From Vagococcus vulneris (GTDB lineage Bacteria > Bacillota > Bacilli > Lactobacillales > Vagococcaceae), in contig NZ_NGJS01000008.1 in assembly GCF_003950515.1 (NCBI RefSeq), forward strand, positions 50,854-114,853: a stretch of DNA of 64,000 nt. Direction: 5' to 3'. Of the stretch, positions 54,730 through 63,958 are shown one piece after another. Position 1 is the stretch's first letter. Every line of letters starts with the position of its first letter. The notes beneath the pieces are model-generated. The model ran no database searches and had not been told where the DNA came from. It worked only from the letters and a program-made list of their open reading frames with translations. Both the position numbers and the translations under genes were made by a program.

Positions 54730-56145
54730 ATGAGTACACATGTTATGTGGTTTCGTAAAGATTTCCGGTTATTTGATAACCAGGCATTAAATTTTGCGAT
54801 TCAATCAATAGAGAAAACAGATCGATTAGTCTGTGTTTTTCAGATTAATCCTGAACAAATTCAAGAGAGTACTGCGAATAATGATTATTTCTTCGCAACT
54901 GTAAATCAATTTTTTTCGGAACACCCTGAATTAAATATTCATTATTTAGTGGGTCAACCGGTTGTATCATTTAAAAAATTTCAGTCAGTTTATCCGGATT
55001 GGTCAGATATATATTTTAATGAAGATGAGTCAGTATATGGTAAAGAAAGAGATGACGCAGTTTTGGCATTTTGTTTGGATGCAGGAATCAGCAGCCATAA
55101 ATTTCCAGATAATTATTTATTGCCTGCAAAATATGTGTTAAAGAACGACGGCACACCATATAAGGTGTTTACTCCTTTTTATAAAAAGTGGCAAACATGT
55201 GAGATTGATACGTGCCTGCTGTCATTGGCTGACTTATCTGATATTACTATTCAAAGCAATCAAGCCTTTTCAACAGACGGCTTACATGAAATGCAACGAT
55301 TACTTGAGGGCTGTGTTAAAAACTGGACTGAAGATGTCGGAGAAAAAGCAGCGATTAAACGGTTGGAATCGTTTATTGACTATGGTTTAGTTAATTATGC
55401 GAATTTAAGAGACTATCCTAGTATAGATGGGACAAGTCGCTTGTCTCCATATCTGAAGACCGGTAATTTATCAATACGCTTTGTTTGGCAAAGATTACTT
55501 GAACAAGAGGACTCTGAGGGGAAATCAACATTTATGAAAGAATTAGTTTGGCGTGAGTTTTATAAAATGATTGATGTATTTTTCCCGAGACAACGGTTTG
55601 AAGAATTGCAAGAACACTATCAGCAGCTACCCTGGCGGGAAAATCAAGAGGATTTAATTAATTGGAAGCAGGGGCAAACTGGATTTCCGATTATTGATGC
55701 TGCTATGAGACAATTAAATGAAACTGGTTGGATGCATAATCGCTTACGTATGCTTACGGCTTGTTTCTTAACCAAAGATTTATTAATAGACTGGCGGTTA
55801 GGTGAAAAATATTTTAGGCAGCAATTAATTGATTGTGATCCGCCAAATAATATTGGCGGTTGGCAATGGGCAGCTTCTACTGGGACTGACGCTGTTCCGT
55901 ATTTTAGAATCTTTAATCCAACTACTCAAAGCAAGAAATTTGATAGATCAGGTGATTTTATTCGATCTTTTGTCCCAGAGTTAGCAGGTGTCCCTGATAA
56001 ATATATTCATGAACCGCATTTAATGACATTAGCACAACAAGAGAAAGCAGCATGTATAATCGGTAAAGATTATCCTTGGCCAATGGTAAATCACCAGGAA
56101 GCTAGAGAACTGACACTTTTATGGTTTAAAACCCACAAAAAATAA
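54730..56145 (+). CDS. phrB: Deoxyribodipyrimidine photolyase
   Basis: Photolyase repairs UV cyclobutane dimers with light energy through FADH. The N-terminal alpha/beta domain starts MSTHVMWFRKDFRLFDNQALN, and the C-terminal FAD domain has TSRLSPYLKTGNLSIRFVW, ELVWREFYKM, WMHNRLRMLTACFLTKDLLIDWR and GGWQWAASTGTDAVPYFRIFNP. The length of 471 residues is typical of class I CPD photolyases. GGGGGCG lies six bases before the ATG. TTGTAC/CATGAT (54681-54709) may be its promoter. Confidence 0.95.
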   Translation: MSTHVMWFRKDFRLFDNQALNFAIQSIEKTDRLVCVFQINPEQIQESTANNDYFFATVNQFFSEHPELNIHYLVGQPVVSFKKFQSVYPDWSDIYFNEDESVYGKERDDAVLAFCLDAGISSHKFPDNYLLPAKYVLKNDGTPYKVFTPFYKKWQTCEIDTCLLSLADLSDITIQSNQAFSTDGLHEMQRLLEGCVKNWTEDVGEKAAIKRLESFIDYGLVNYANLRDYPSIDGTSRLSPYLKTGNLSIRFVWQRLLEQEDSEGKSTFMKELVWREFYKMIDVFFPRQRFEELQEHYQQLPWRENQEDLINWKQGQTGFPIIDAAMRQLNETGWMHNRLRMLTACFLTKDLLIDWRLGEKYFRQQLIDCDPPNNIGGWQWAASTGTDAVPYFRIFNPTTQSKKFDRSGDFIRSFVPELAGVPDKYIHEPHLMTLAQQEKAACIIGKDYPWPMVNHQEARELTLLWFKTHKK

Positions 56146-56147
56146 AA

Positions 56148-56176
56148 TTAGAATTTTATGAGTAAAATGGTATAAT
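56148..56176 (+). promoter_or_regulatory. Promoter of thrC
   Basis: TTAGAA (56148-56153) and TATAAT (56171-56176) are 17 bases apart, with extended TGG. The start point would be near 56183, which rules out the ATG at 56178 as the start codon. Confidence 0.6.
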
Positions 56177-56210
56177 AATGAAAACAGTTTTTTATATGGG
56201 AGGGAACATA

Positions 56211-57698
56211 ATGAAATATTGCAGCACAAGAGGTCATGGAGAATTAGTTGAATCAGCTCAAGCAATTTTATCTGGAATTGCACCTGATGGCGGTCTATAT
56301 GTACCAACAGAGTTTCCTAAAATTGATTTAGCATTTGACTGGCTTATGACAGCCCCTTATCAAGAGGTAGCACAAAAAATTTTAACACCGTTTTTATCAG
56401 ATTTTACTGAATCTGAGTTGTTAGAATGTATCGAGGAAGCTTACAATGCTATGTCATTTGATACAATTTCTATCGCACCGGTTGTAAAATATGGTCAAAC
56501 AGATTACTTGGAACTTTTTCACGGACCTACTTTAGCATTTAAAGATATGGCGTTATCTATTTTACCGTATTTCATGACAACTGCGATTAAAAAGTTAAAT
56601 GTCGATAAAGAGATTATCATTCTAACAGCAACTTCAGGCGACACAGGCAAAGCTGCTATGGAAGGCTTTGCTGATGTAGCTGGGACAAAAATTATTGTGT
56701 TTTATCCAAAATACGGTGTCAGTTCAATTCAAGAAAAACAAATGTTGACTCAAACCGGTGATAATACATTCGTTGTAGGTATTACTGGTAATTTTGATGA
56801 TGCACAGTTACAGGTAAAGCAAATATTTAACGATGAAATTATTAATGAACAATTGTCACAGCATGGTAAACAGTTTTCGTCTGCAAATTCAATTAATATC
56901 GGAAGACTGCTGCCTCAAGTTGTATATTATGTCTACGCATATGGACAATTACTTAAATCGGGCAGGTTGGAACCAGGAGATTTAATGAATGTATCTGTAC
57001 CAACCGGGAATTTTGGGAATATTTTAGCTGCATATTATGCAAAACAGATTGGTTTGCCAATTGGTCGATTAATTTGTGCATCTAATAAAAATAATGTGTT
57101 AACGGACTTTTTTATGGAAGGTATTTACGATAAAAACAGAGAATTTTATGTGACTAATTCACCTTCAATGGATATTTTAATTTCAAGTAATTTGGAAAGG
57201 TTGTTGTGGCATGTGTCTAACCAAGATTCAAAATTGATTACTGATTTGATGCAAAAACTGCGTCAGACTGGTTGCTATGAAATTTCAAATGACTTGAAGA
57301 ATAAGATATCACAAGATTTTTATGGCGGTTTTGCGAATGAGCGTCTAATTGAACGGACGATTAAAGAAACGTTTTATGATGATCAACTGGTCATTGATCC
57401 GCATACAGCAGTTGCAAAAGCAATTGCCGAACAGTATGCATATGTCACTGATGACGATGCTTCTATGCTGGTCGTATCAACAGCAAGTCCTTTTAAGTTT
57501 CCTCAAGCAATCTTGAATGCAGTCGGTAAATATCCGAATAATATGACTGATAGTGAGTTATTGGAGAGTATCGGGCGAATAATGGATCAAGATTATCCAA
57601 AAGGGATTCAAGATATGTTATTGAATCCAATGTGTCATCATTTAGTGATTGATCCTGAAGAAATGGTAGATACAGTGTTAAACTTAATTAAAAAATAA
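56211..57698 (+). CDS. thrC: Threonine synthase
   Basis: ThrC converts O-phosphohomoserine to threonine with PLP. The 495-residue protein begins MKYCSTRGHGELVESAQAIL, has the PLP-lysine motif GPTLAFKDMALS near residue 112, and TATSGDTGKAA as phosphate-binding loop. The length and early RSTRG-like start fit the long (fungal-like) class found in lactic acid bacteria. GGGAGG lies seven bases before the ATG at 56211. The aspartokinase gene at 60109-61458 feeds the same pathway. Confidence 0.95.
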   Translation: MKYCSTRGHGELVESAQAILSGIAPDGGLYVPTEFPKIDLAFDWLMTAPYQEVAQKILTPFLSDFTESELLECIEEAYNAMSFDTISIAPVVKYGQTDYLELFHGPTLAFKDMALSILPYFMTTAIKKLNVDKEIIILTATSGDTGKAAMEGFADVAGTKIIVFYPKYGVSSIQEKQMLTQTGDNTFVVGITGNFDDAQLQVKQIFNDEIINEQLSQHGKQFSSANSINIGRLLPQVVYYVYAYGQLLKSGRLEPGDLMNVSVPTGNFGNILAAYYAKQIGLPIGRLICASNKNNVLTDFFMEGIYDKNREFYVTNSPSMDILISSNLERLLWHVSNQDSKLITDLMQKLRQTGCYEISNDLKNKISQDFYGGFANERLIERTIKETFYDDQLVIDPHTAVAKAIAEQYAYVTDDDASMLVVSTASPFKFPQAILNAVGKYPNNMTDSELLESIGRIMDQDYPKGIQDMLLNPMCHHLVIDPEEMVDTVLNLIKK

Positions 57699-57707
57699 TG
57701 TTAATGG

Positions 57708-57738
57708 GAACTTTGGGTTATTTCAAAGTTCTCTTTTA
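57708..57738 (+). terminator. Terminator after thrC
   Basis: GAACTTTG (57708-57715) pairs with CAAAGTTC (57724-57731), followed by TCTTTT. Confidence 0.7.
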
Positions 57739-57791
57739 TGTGCACAAAAACAGATATTTGATAAAATATAACTGAGGCAGGTGACAGCAAG

Positions 57792-58622
57792 ATGATAGCT
57801 ATTGGACTAACAACATTTCATGAACATGAGGCTTTGATGCACAAAAATAAAATGACACTAGCGGAGTATGCTTCATTTTTTCCAATTGTTGAATTAAACA
57901 CATCATTTTATGGTATTAAGCCAGCATCGGTAAGTCAACATTGGAGCAATCAAACACCAGATTCATTTAAATTTATTGTAAAAGCATACAAAGGAATGAC
58001 TCAACATGCTGATTGGCACGATAGCTATTCGTCGGAAAATGACATGTACACAGCATATGCAGATTTTATAGAGCCGCTGATTCGTGAAAATAAATTATTG
58101 GCTGTGTTGTGTCAGTTTCCGGGTTACTTTGCGTGTACGAAAGAAAGTGTGGCCTGGTTAAGTAATTTACGAAGACATTTACCAGATGTGATGTTAGCAG
58201 TTGAATTTAGGCATCAGTCTTGGTACAGTGAAACTAATCGAGAGAGTATGTTAAATTATATGAGGGATAATAGGTTTTCATTGGTGGCAGCCGATGAACC
58301 TCAAGTCCCGATTCGTTCAATTCCATTTCTTCCAGTTGTTACAAATCCAGAATTATTTTATATCCGTCTGCATGGTCGACATAAAGGCAACTGGTTAGAT
58401 AATAGTGGCGATTGGCGAAAAAAAAGAAACTTGTATCGTTATTCAGATGAAGAACTGGCAAAGTTGGCCCAAACGATTCAATGTAATTCGCAAGTAAAAA
58501 ATCAAGCAGTTATCTTTAATAATAATTCAGCAGGCGATGCAGCACCCAATGCGCTAACATTAAAAAAACTATTAGGTATTGAATATCATGGATTAAATCC
58601 AAATCAATTAAGTTTATTTTAG
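57792..58622 (+). CDS. DUF72 family protein (YunF-like)
   Basis: The 276-residue protein has the DUF72 TIM-barrel pattern: IGLTTFHEHEAL, VELNTSFYGIKP, FIVKAYKGMTQH, AVEFRHQSWY and YIRLHGRH. Function is unknown; family members are often found near DNA-repair or nuclease genes. A TGA-TAAAAT extended -10 box (57759-57767) lies upstream, so this gene starts its own unit with the two that follow. Confidence 0.88.
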   Translation: MIAIGLTTFHEHEALMHKNKMTLAEYASFFPIVELNTSFYGIKPASVSQHWSNQTPDSFKFIVKAYKGMTQHADWHDSYSSENDMYTAYADFIEPLIRENKLLAVLCQFPGYFACTKESVAWLSNLRRHLPDVMLAVEFRHQSWYSETNRESMLNYMRDNRFSLVAADEPQVPIRSIPFLPVVTNPELFYIRLHGRHKGNWLDNSGDWRKKRNLYRYSDEELAKLAQTIQCNSQVKNQAVIFNNNSAGDAAPNALTLKKLLGIEYHGLNPNQLSLF

Positions 58623-58636
58623 GAGGCATCAGTAAG

Positions 58637-59479
58637 ATGATTAAGGCAGTTTTTTTTGATATTGATGGCACGCTGTTATCTAGCGAGTCACGAATCTTGC
58701 CAAGTACGATTCGTGCAGTGGAAAAATTACATCAACAAGGAATTATTTGCGGTATAGCTTCTGGCAGAGGACCATCGACTATTATTGATTTAACGAAGGG
58801 CATCCCAATGGATTGCTATGTATTGTACAATGGACAATTGGTTTTTTCTCATACGAAAGGAATTTACGAACATCCTTTTTCAAAGGAATTATTACAAAAA
58901 CTGGCAGCATTCGGTGACAGCGAAGAGAGACAAATGTCATTCGGCGGCCGCAAACGATATTATGGAAGTATGTCCATGAGGATTGGTCAGCGTAAATTAA
59001 TTAAAAAGCTGTATCAAACACTGCCAAAATCAATTTCTATTACTGAATTAAATAAGTTATTGAAACAAAAGAATATTGTTCCTAAGAGGGAAACATTCTT
59101 TGAACAGCTGCCGATATTGTCGGTGCCAATATATCAGTGTGTTTTATTAAGTCCAGAAAGCGAACAGCCCCGATTAGAGGCTTTGTTTCCAGAGTGTACG
59201 TTTACTCGCTCAAATCCCTATTCTGTTGATATCATTGAAAAAGGTAGCTCGAAGTTGGTAGGAATAAAAGCAGCTGCTGAATATTATGGAATAGATACGA
59301 CTGAAATAGCAGTCTTTGGTGACAATTGGAATGATGTTGAGATGCTGGCAGGTGCAGGGATAGGTGTCGCCATGGGCAATGCCCCTGATGCTGTAAAGGA
59401 AGCAGCCGATTTTGTTACACTTACTAATGATTATCATGGGATTGATTATGCGTTGAAAGAATTAAAAATAATTAGATAA
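58637..59479 (+). CDS. Cof-type HAD phosphatase
   Basis: Motif I FFDIDGTLLSSESR, motif II GIASGRGPS and motif IV VFGDNWNDVEMLAGAGIGVAMGN mark a C2-cap HAD hydrolase. At 280 residues it is like the Cof/YidA group and paralogous to the minus-strand gene at 27161-27970. The substrate is unknown. AGGAGG lies 11 bases before the ATG. It lies between DUF72 and a MazG-like gene with short gaps. Confidence 0.88.
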   Translation: MIKAVFFDIDGTLLSSESRILPSTIRAVEKLHQQGIICGIASGRGPSTIIDLTKGIPMDCYVLYNGQLVFSHTKGIYEHPFSKELLQKLAAFGDSEERQMSFGGRKRYYGSMSMRIGQRKLIKKLYQTLPKSISITELNKLLKQKNIVPKRETFFEQLPILSVPIYQCVLLSPESEQPRLEALFPECTFTRSNPYSVDIIEKGSSKLVGIKAAAEYYGIDTTEIAVFGDNWNDVEMLAGAGIGVAMGNAPDAVKEAADFVTLTNDYHGIDYALKELKIIR

Positions 59480-59490
59480 GAAGGTTAGTT

Positions 59491-60003
59491 ATGTCATATT
59501 TTGAGAAAGTCAGTGAATTCCATCGGGTATTTGATCCAAACGAATCAGAAGAAATAAGAACATTATCTGATCAAGAAGCGGAGTACCGAACATCCTTTAA
59601 ATTGGAAGAGTTAATAGAATTTCTGTATGCAGCCAGTGATGGTGATAACGATTTATTTGATTCCTTTATTGCTGGATTGCACGACCAAATGGATCAGCAA
59701 GCTGAAAAAATAAAAAAACAACCGCCCGTGCATTCGGATAAACTTGTTGGTGAAGTAGATGCTTTAATTGATTTGCTGTATTTTACTTTTGGAACATTTG
59801 TAAAAATGGGAATAAATCCTGAACCGATTTTTGATATTGTTCATGCAGCAAATATGGGGAAACTCTTCCCAGACGGTCAACCTCATTATCATGATGTAAC
59901 TGGAAAAGTACTTAAACCCGATAACTGGGAGCGTGATTTTGCGCCAGAGCTTAAGATTAAGGCAGCTGTTAGACAACAGCAAAACAAGAGCGTAAGTGAT
60001 TAA
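59491..60003 (+). CDS. MazG/HisE-like all-alpha NTP pyrophosphohydrolase
   Basis: The 170-residue helical protein has the metal-binding pattern of all-alpha NTP pyrophosphatases: KLEELIEFLYAA in one helix and GEVDALIDLLYFTFGTFVKMG in another, with paired Glu/Asp. NMGKLFPDGQPHYHD follows, as in HisE-like and Cof-linked MazG proteins of lactobacilli. It probably hydrolyses a nucleotide triphosphate; the substrate is unknown. It is the last gene of a three-gene unit. Confidence 0.75.
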   Translation: MSYFEKVSEFHRVFDPNESEEIRTLSDQEAEYRTSFKLEELIEFLYAASDGDNDLFDSFIAGLHDQMDQQAEKIKKQPPVHSDKLVGEVDALIDLLYFTFGTFVKMGINPEPIFDIVHAANMGKLFPDGQPHYHDVTGKVLKPDNWERDFAPELKIKAAVRQQQNKSVSD

Positions 60004-60050
60004 AGTTTTAAAATTGTCTGAGAATAATATAGATGAGAATTTTGTCGTCT

Positions 60051-60094
60051 AAAAAACCAGCCTGCTGTATAGTTACAGTAAGACTGGTTTTTTT
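60051..60094. terminator. Bidirectional terminator between MazG-like gene and lysC
   Basis: AAAAAACCAG (60051-60060) pairs with CTGGTTTTTT (60084-60093), with an inner CTGTA/TACAG stem. It serves the convergent genes. Confidence 0.85.
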
Positions 60095-60108
60095 GTAAGA
60101 CATGTTGT

Positions 60109-61458
60109 TTACATGACAAAGAATTCTTCGTAAAGAGCTTTGACAGCTCGGTCTTCGTCTGCTTCATTGACACCGAAGAAAATGCTAACCTCTGATGAAC
60201 CTTGATTTAACATTTCTATATTTACTTGATTGATAGACAAAGCATGTGTAGCACGTGAAGCAACACCGATATTTTGTTTCATACCCTCACCGACCAAAGC
60301 AATCATCGATAAATGATGAGTCACTTTAATTTCATCGACATGTAAAACGGTTTTGAATCGCTCAATTAACCTTTTCTCGATGTCGGGTGTTAATTGGTCT
60401 TGCCGCATGATCAAAGAAATATCATCAATCCCAGAAGGCATATGATCATATTGCAAGTCAAATTCAGTCAAAATATTTAAGACACTGTGACCAAAGCCGA
60501 ACTCTCGGTTCATCAGGTATTTGCTTAGATAAATATTTGTGAATCCTGAATCTGCAGCAATACCGACAACTCTTTTTTCAGTAGCATGGGAATCAGGCAG
60601 TATCATTGTACCAGGAGAGCTTGGGTTATTTGTGTTTTTAATAACTACAGGGATGTTAGCATAAAATGTTGGAATAAGTGCTTCGTCATGGAGTACGCCA
60701 AACCCTGAATAACTTAATTCACGCATTTCCTTAAAAGTCAGTTCTTTCAAAGTAGGACAATCAGGAATTAGATTAGGATTGGCACAGTAAATCGCATCGA
60801 CGTCAGTAAAATTTTCATATAAATCGGCTTTAATGTTAGCAGCAACCAACGAACCGGATATATCAGAACCGCCTCTAGAAAAGGTACAGAGTTGTCCATC
60901 CTCTGAAAAACCAAAGAAACCTGGAATCACGTAGGTCACTTGTTTTGCTAAAATATCGGGGGAAAGTTCTTTGCCGCCCATATTTATCATAGCACCGTGC
61001 GGACTATGTTCAAGGACAATCCCGGCTTCTTTCGGAGATAAATATTCTGACGGAATGCCTTTACTAGTTAAATAGGCAGCAACCAAATGAGCGTTATTGT
61101 CCTCACCGCTAGCTTTAAAGGTATCGTAAACCAACTGTTCATTATCGGTGGGTAAGTCAACTAAATTTAAAACGGCTTGTTTTATTTGCCCAAATGTATT
61201 TTCCAATCCTGCAGGTTTACAAATATCAAGGTAACGATTCAAAATTGCTTGTTGAACCTCCGTTACAGACTGCTTGGTTAAGCAACACTCAGCGTAATTA
61301 ATCAATAAATCAGTAATTTTGATATCATGAGAATAGCGTTTTCCCGGGGCTGAAACAATAATGAAACGTCTTGCTGAATCTGCAGCGATTATTTGATAGA
61401 CTTTTTCTAATTGTTCAACTGAAGCAACAGAGCTTCCGCCAAACTTAGCAACCTTCAT
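60109..61458 (-). CDS. lysC: Aspartate kinase
   Basis: Aspartokinase phosphorylates aspartate for lysine, threonine and methionine synthesis. The 449-residue protein starts MKVAKFGGSSVASVEQLEKV and contains FSRGGSDISGSLVAA and the YENFTDVDAIYCANP segment. Two ACT domains fill the last 150 residues (GFTNIYLSKYLMNREFG onwards, and SMIALVGEGMKQNIGVASRATHAL). It resembles the B. subtilis YclM type. The frame continues 96 bases upstream through a hydrophobic stretch, but GGAGG five to eight bases before ATG 61458 fixes the start. Confidence 0.95.
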   Translation of the reverse strand: MKVAKFGGSSVASVEQLEKVYQIIAADSARRFIIVSAPGKRYSHDIKITDLLINYAECCLTKQSVTEVQQAILNRYLDICKPAGLENTFGQIKQAVLNLVDLPTDNEQLVYDTFKASGEDNNAHLVAAYLTSKGIPSEYLSPKEAGIVLEHSPHGAMINMGGKELSPDILAKQVTYVIPGFFGFSEDGQLCTFSRGGSDISGSLVAANIKADLYENFTDVDAIYCANPNLIPDCPTLKELTFKEMRELSYSGFGVLHDEALIPTFYANIPVVIKNTNNPSSPGTMILPDSHATEKRVVGIAADSGFTNIYLSKYLMNREFGFGHSVLNILTEFDLQYDHMPSGIDDISLIMRQDQLTPDIEKRLIERFKTVLHVDEIKVTHHLSMIALVGEGMKQNIGVASRATHALSINQVNIEMLNQGSSEVSIFFGVNEADEDRAVKALYEEFFVM

Positions 61459-61629
61459 AAGAATACCTCCAAGTATAGTAGTTAAAGAATAGCATACCAA
61501 AAAAAATAGTATAAATGCAATAAGCGTTTTATCAAATTTTAATCTTTTTTTCATTTGATTAAAACTATTCCCATTATCTATTATTTTTCGGGTTTTTAAT
61601 AATTAATTAGTGATACAGTGAGATGAGTG

Positions 61630-61729
61630 TGATATAATCTTAAATAGATGTAAATTTTCTAATAATAGCGATTGATTGCATGAAGCACGGCATTGATAAC
61701 TATTTTGTTAAACAATGTCATGTGTTTTT
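61630..61729 (+). promoter_or_regulatory. ezrA promoter and structured leader
   Basis: TGA directly precedes TATAAT (61633-61638). The 140-base leader holds a stem (CAC-GGCATTG...TAAC, 61686-61700, with GTTA...CAATGTC-AT-GTG, 61707-61724) followed by five T, a possible weak attenuator. Confidence 0.5.
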
Positions 61730-61780
61730 CTGGTTTATGGAAAGGGTTGTGGTGACTAAAGATAAAACGGAGGAACTACA

Positions 61781-63505
61781 ATGAATAATAAACTTTGGTT
61801 ATGGATGTTACTAATCATAATCGTCCTAGCAGTTTTAGCATACTTAGCTGCGTTTTTTATGCGACGAAAAAATCACGATCAGCTTGGAGAACTTGAGCGA
61901 CGTAAATTAGCGTTGTTTGATTTACCAGTACTGGAAGAGATTGATAATGTTAAAAAAATGCACTTAGTCGGCCAAAGTCAAAATACCTTTAGAGAATGGA
62001 ACCAAAAATGGGTAGATATTTCCACTATCTCTTTTGCGGAATTAGAAAGTTTAATTTTTGATATTGAAAATTTAAATGAAACATTCCGATTCATGAAAGT
62101 AAAAGATGCCATCGCAGAAGCAAATGTAACTATTGATAACATGGAACGTGAAGTTGAGGAAATACGTCAAGGCTTACGTGAATTAGCAGAGAGTGAAGAA
62201 CGTAACTCAGAAGCTGTTCAAAAAGCTTTAGATGCTTATGAAGAAATGAGTAAGTCTGTAACGTCAGAACAAGAACGTTATGGTGTTGCTTATAAAGAAC
62301 TTGAAAAACAAATTCAATCAATTGAGCGTGAGTTCACTCAATTTAGAGCATTAAATACAGCTGGTGATCCAATGGAAGCCAGAGTTGTGTTAGAAGACGC
62401 AGAAGATAGTACTTATCACTTGAAAAAAATAATTGACCAAATTCCACCGTTGTTTGAGATGTTAGATAGAACGTTTCCTAAGCAATTGAAGGAAATTAAA
62501 GACGGTTATGAGTCTCTTAAAAAAGATGATTATGTTTTTGAAAGTGATTTTATCCCGACAAGCGTAGAAAAAATTGAAGGCCGTGTTCATTCTACTCTGA
62601 TGAATTTAGAAAAATTAGAGGTTGAAAATGTTGAAAAGTTAAGTGCAGATATTGCAAAAGAAATAGATCACTTATATGACATTATGGAAAAAGAAATAGA
62701 TGCGCGCCACTTTGTTAATGATAACCGTACTATATTAGTTGATTTTCTTGCTCATACAGAAGAAAATAATCAACGATTGGTTATTGAACTAGACCATGTT
62801 GCTCAAAGTTATATTTTAACGCATAATGAGATCGGCAAAGTCAGAAGCTTCCAATCCCAAATGGAAGAGATGCAAAATGAATTAACAGAAATGAATAAAA
62901 AATTAGAAGAAAAGACCGCTGTATTTTCACAAGTGGCAAACTTCTATGAAGACAGTTTAGCTCAATTAAAAGATATTGAAGCTGAACAAATGAAAATAGA
63001 TCATTCAATTAAGGACTTTGCGCCTAGAGAGCGACAAGCCATTAAGAAAATTGATGACTATGAACTGGAACTTAGAAACTTGAAACGTTATATTGAAAAA
63101 CAACGCTTACCAGGTATTCCTAACAGCTATCTAGAGTTTTTCTTTGTAACAAGTGATCGAATTGAGGAGTTAAGCAAAGAGCTTAATAAGATTAGAATAG
63201 ATATGAATCATATTGATCGATTATTAAAGTCATGCGAAGATGATGTTAAATCGTTAACTGAGCGGACAGAGGATTTGATTGATAATGCGTCATTAACAGA
63301 GCAAATGATTCAATACGCTAACCGTTTCCGCTTTTCTAATCCAGAAATAAAGAATGCAATCGATAAGAGTATGAGTTTATTCGCTAGAGAATACAACTAT
63401 CAAGAATCTCTAAATGTTATTTCAGAAGCAATTGACCGAATTGAACCTGGAGTAACAGAGCGTATTAGAAAATATTATTTTAATAATAAAGAAGACATGA
63501 TGTAA
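61781..63505 (+). CDS. ezrA: Septation ring formation regulator EzrA
   Basis: EzrA is a membrane-anchored regulator of the FtsZ ring. The 574-residue protein has a short outside N-terminus, one membrane helix (LWLWMLLIIIVLAVLAYLAAFFM, residues 4-26), then spectrin-like coiled-coil repeats to the end. LFDLPVLEEIDNVKKMHLVGQSQNTFREWNQKW is the conserved post-membrane region. GGAGG lies eight bases before the ATG. A terminator follows. Confidence 0.96.
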   Translation: MNNKLWLWMLLIIIVLAVLAYLAAFFMRRKNHDQLGELERRKLALFDLPVLEEIDNVKKMHLVGQSQNTFREWNQKWVDISTISFAELESLIFDIENLNETFRFMKVKDAIAEANVTIDNMEREVEEIRQGLRELAESEERNSEAVQKALDAYEEMSKSVTSEQERYGVAYKELEKQIQSIEREFTQFRALNTAGDPMEARVVLEDAEDSTYHLKKIIDQIPPLFEMLDRTFPKQLKEIKDGYESLKKDDYVFESDFIPTSVEKIEGRVHSTLMNLEKLEVENVEKLSADIAKEIDHLYDIMEKEIDARHFVNDNRTILVDFLAHTEENNQRLVIELDHVAQSYILTHNEIGKVRSFQSQMEEMQNELTEMNKKLEEKTAVFSQVANFYEDSLAQLKDIEAEQMKIDHSIKDFAPRERQAIKKIDDYELELRNLKRYIEKQRLPGIPNSYLEFFFVTSDRIEELSKELNKIRIDMNHIDRLLKSCEDDVKSLTERTEDLIDNASLTEQMIQYANRFRFSNPEIKNAIDKSMSLFAREYNYQESLNVISEAIDRIEPGVTERIRKYYFNNKEDMM

Positions 63506-63526
63506 TTTTTACATCATTCTAAACTT

Positions 63527-63567
63527 AAAAAGACAAACTGTGAAATTAGACAGTTTGTCTTTTTTTA
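63527..63567 (+). terminator. Terminator after ezrA
   Basis: AAAAAGACAAACTGT (63527-63541) pairs with ACAGTTTGTCTTTTT (63550-63564), then more T. Confidence 0.92.
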
Positions 63568-63625
63568 TAAAAAATAGTGTTATACTGTAATTAAATGAAC
63601 ATATAAACTTACGGGAGTGATTAAT

Positions 63626-63784
63626 ATGTTTAGTAAAAAAGTACTTGTGATTGGGTCGCTTTTGTTAGCTGCTATTGGGTTTAGTCCTATGTATATGGCT
63701 GTGATCAGTAAGAATAAAGAGAAAAAGAAACTAGAATTTAATCCTGATTATTATAAAGATAAAAATGAAGATATTGTTAAATAA
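63626..63784 (+). CDS. Small single-pass membrane protein
   Basis: This 52-residue frame encodes a hydrophobic segment (VLVIGSLLLAAIGFSPMYMAV) near the N-terminus and a lysine/aspartate-rich tail (FNPDYYKDKNEDIVK). GGGAG precedes the ATG by eight bases, and a terminator follows nine bases after the stop, which supports a real gene. No known family is recognised. TTATACTGTAATTAAATG upstream may hold its -10 box. Confidence 0.65.
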   Translation: MFSKKVLVIGSLLLAAIGFSPMYMAVISKNKEKKKLEFNPDYYKDKNEDIVK

Positions 63785-63792
63785 AGAGGTCA

Positions 63793-63822
63793 AGCTCGGT
63801 GGTGAATACCACCGGGCTTTTT
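63793..63822 (+). terminator. Terminator after the small membrane protein gene
   Basis: AGCTCGGTGGT (63793-63803) pairs with ACCACCGGGCT (63808-63818) with one G-T pair, then T residues. Confidence 0.9.
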
Positions 63823-63892
63823 ATTATATGTTTTGAAAACCACCTGCTATGCGGGTGGTTCAGAAGAGCTTTCAGCGTGGTATAAAAAAAGT

Positions 63893-63951
63893 CTCCTAAA
63901 ATGATAAGATATATTTGGTTTCCCGACCACGAAATATCAATCATTTAGGAG
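63893..63951 (+). promoter_or_regulatory. Structured tnpA leader hiding the ribosome binding site
   Basis: CTCCTAAAATGAT (63893-63905) pairs with ATCATTTAGGAG (63940-63951) with one bulged base, burying AGGAGG. Inner GATAT...ATATC and TGGT/ACCA pairs lengthen the fold. IS200 elements use such a fold to keep transposase translation low. Confidence 0.8.
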
Positions 63952-63958
63952 GTCCCTT

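Noticed and set aside
61459..61554. N-terminal hydrophobic extension of aspartokinase that would make it membrane-bound
   Set aside because: GGAGG just before ATG 61458 and the family start MKVAKFGGSSV show the extension is untranslated leader.
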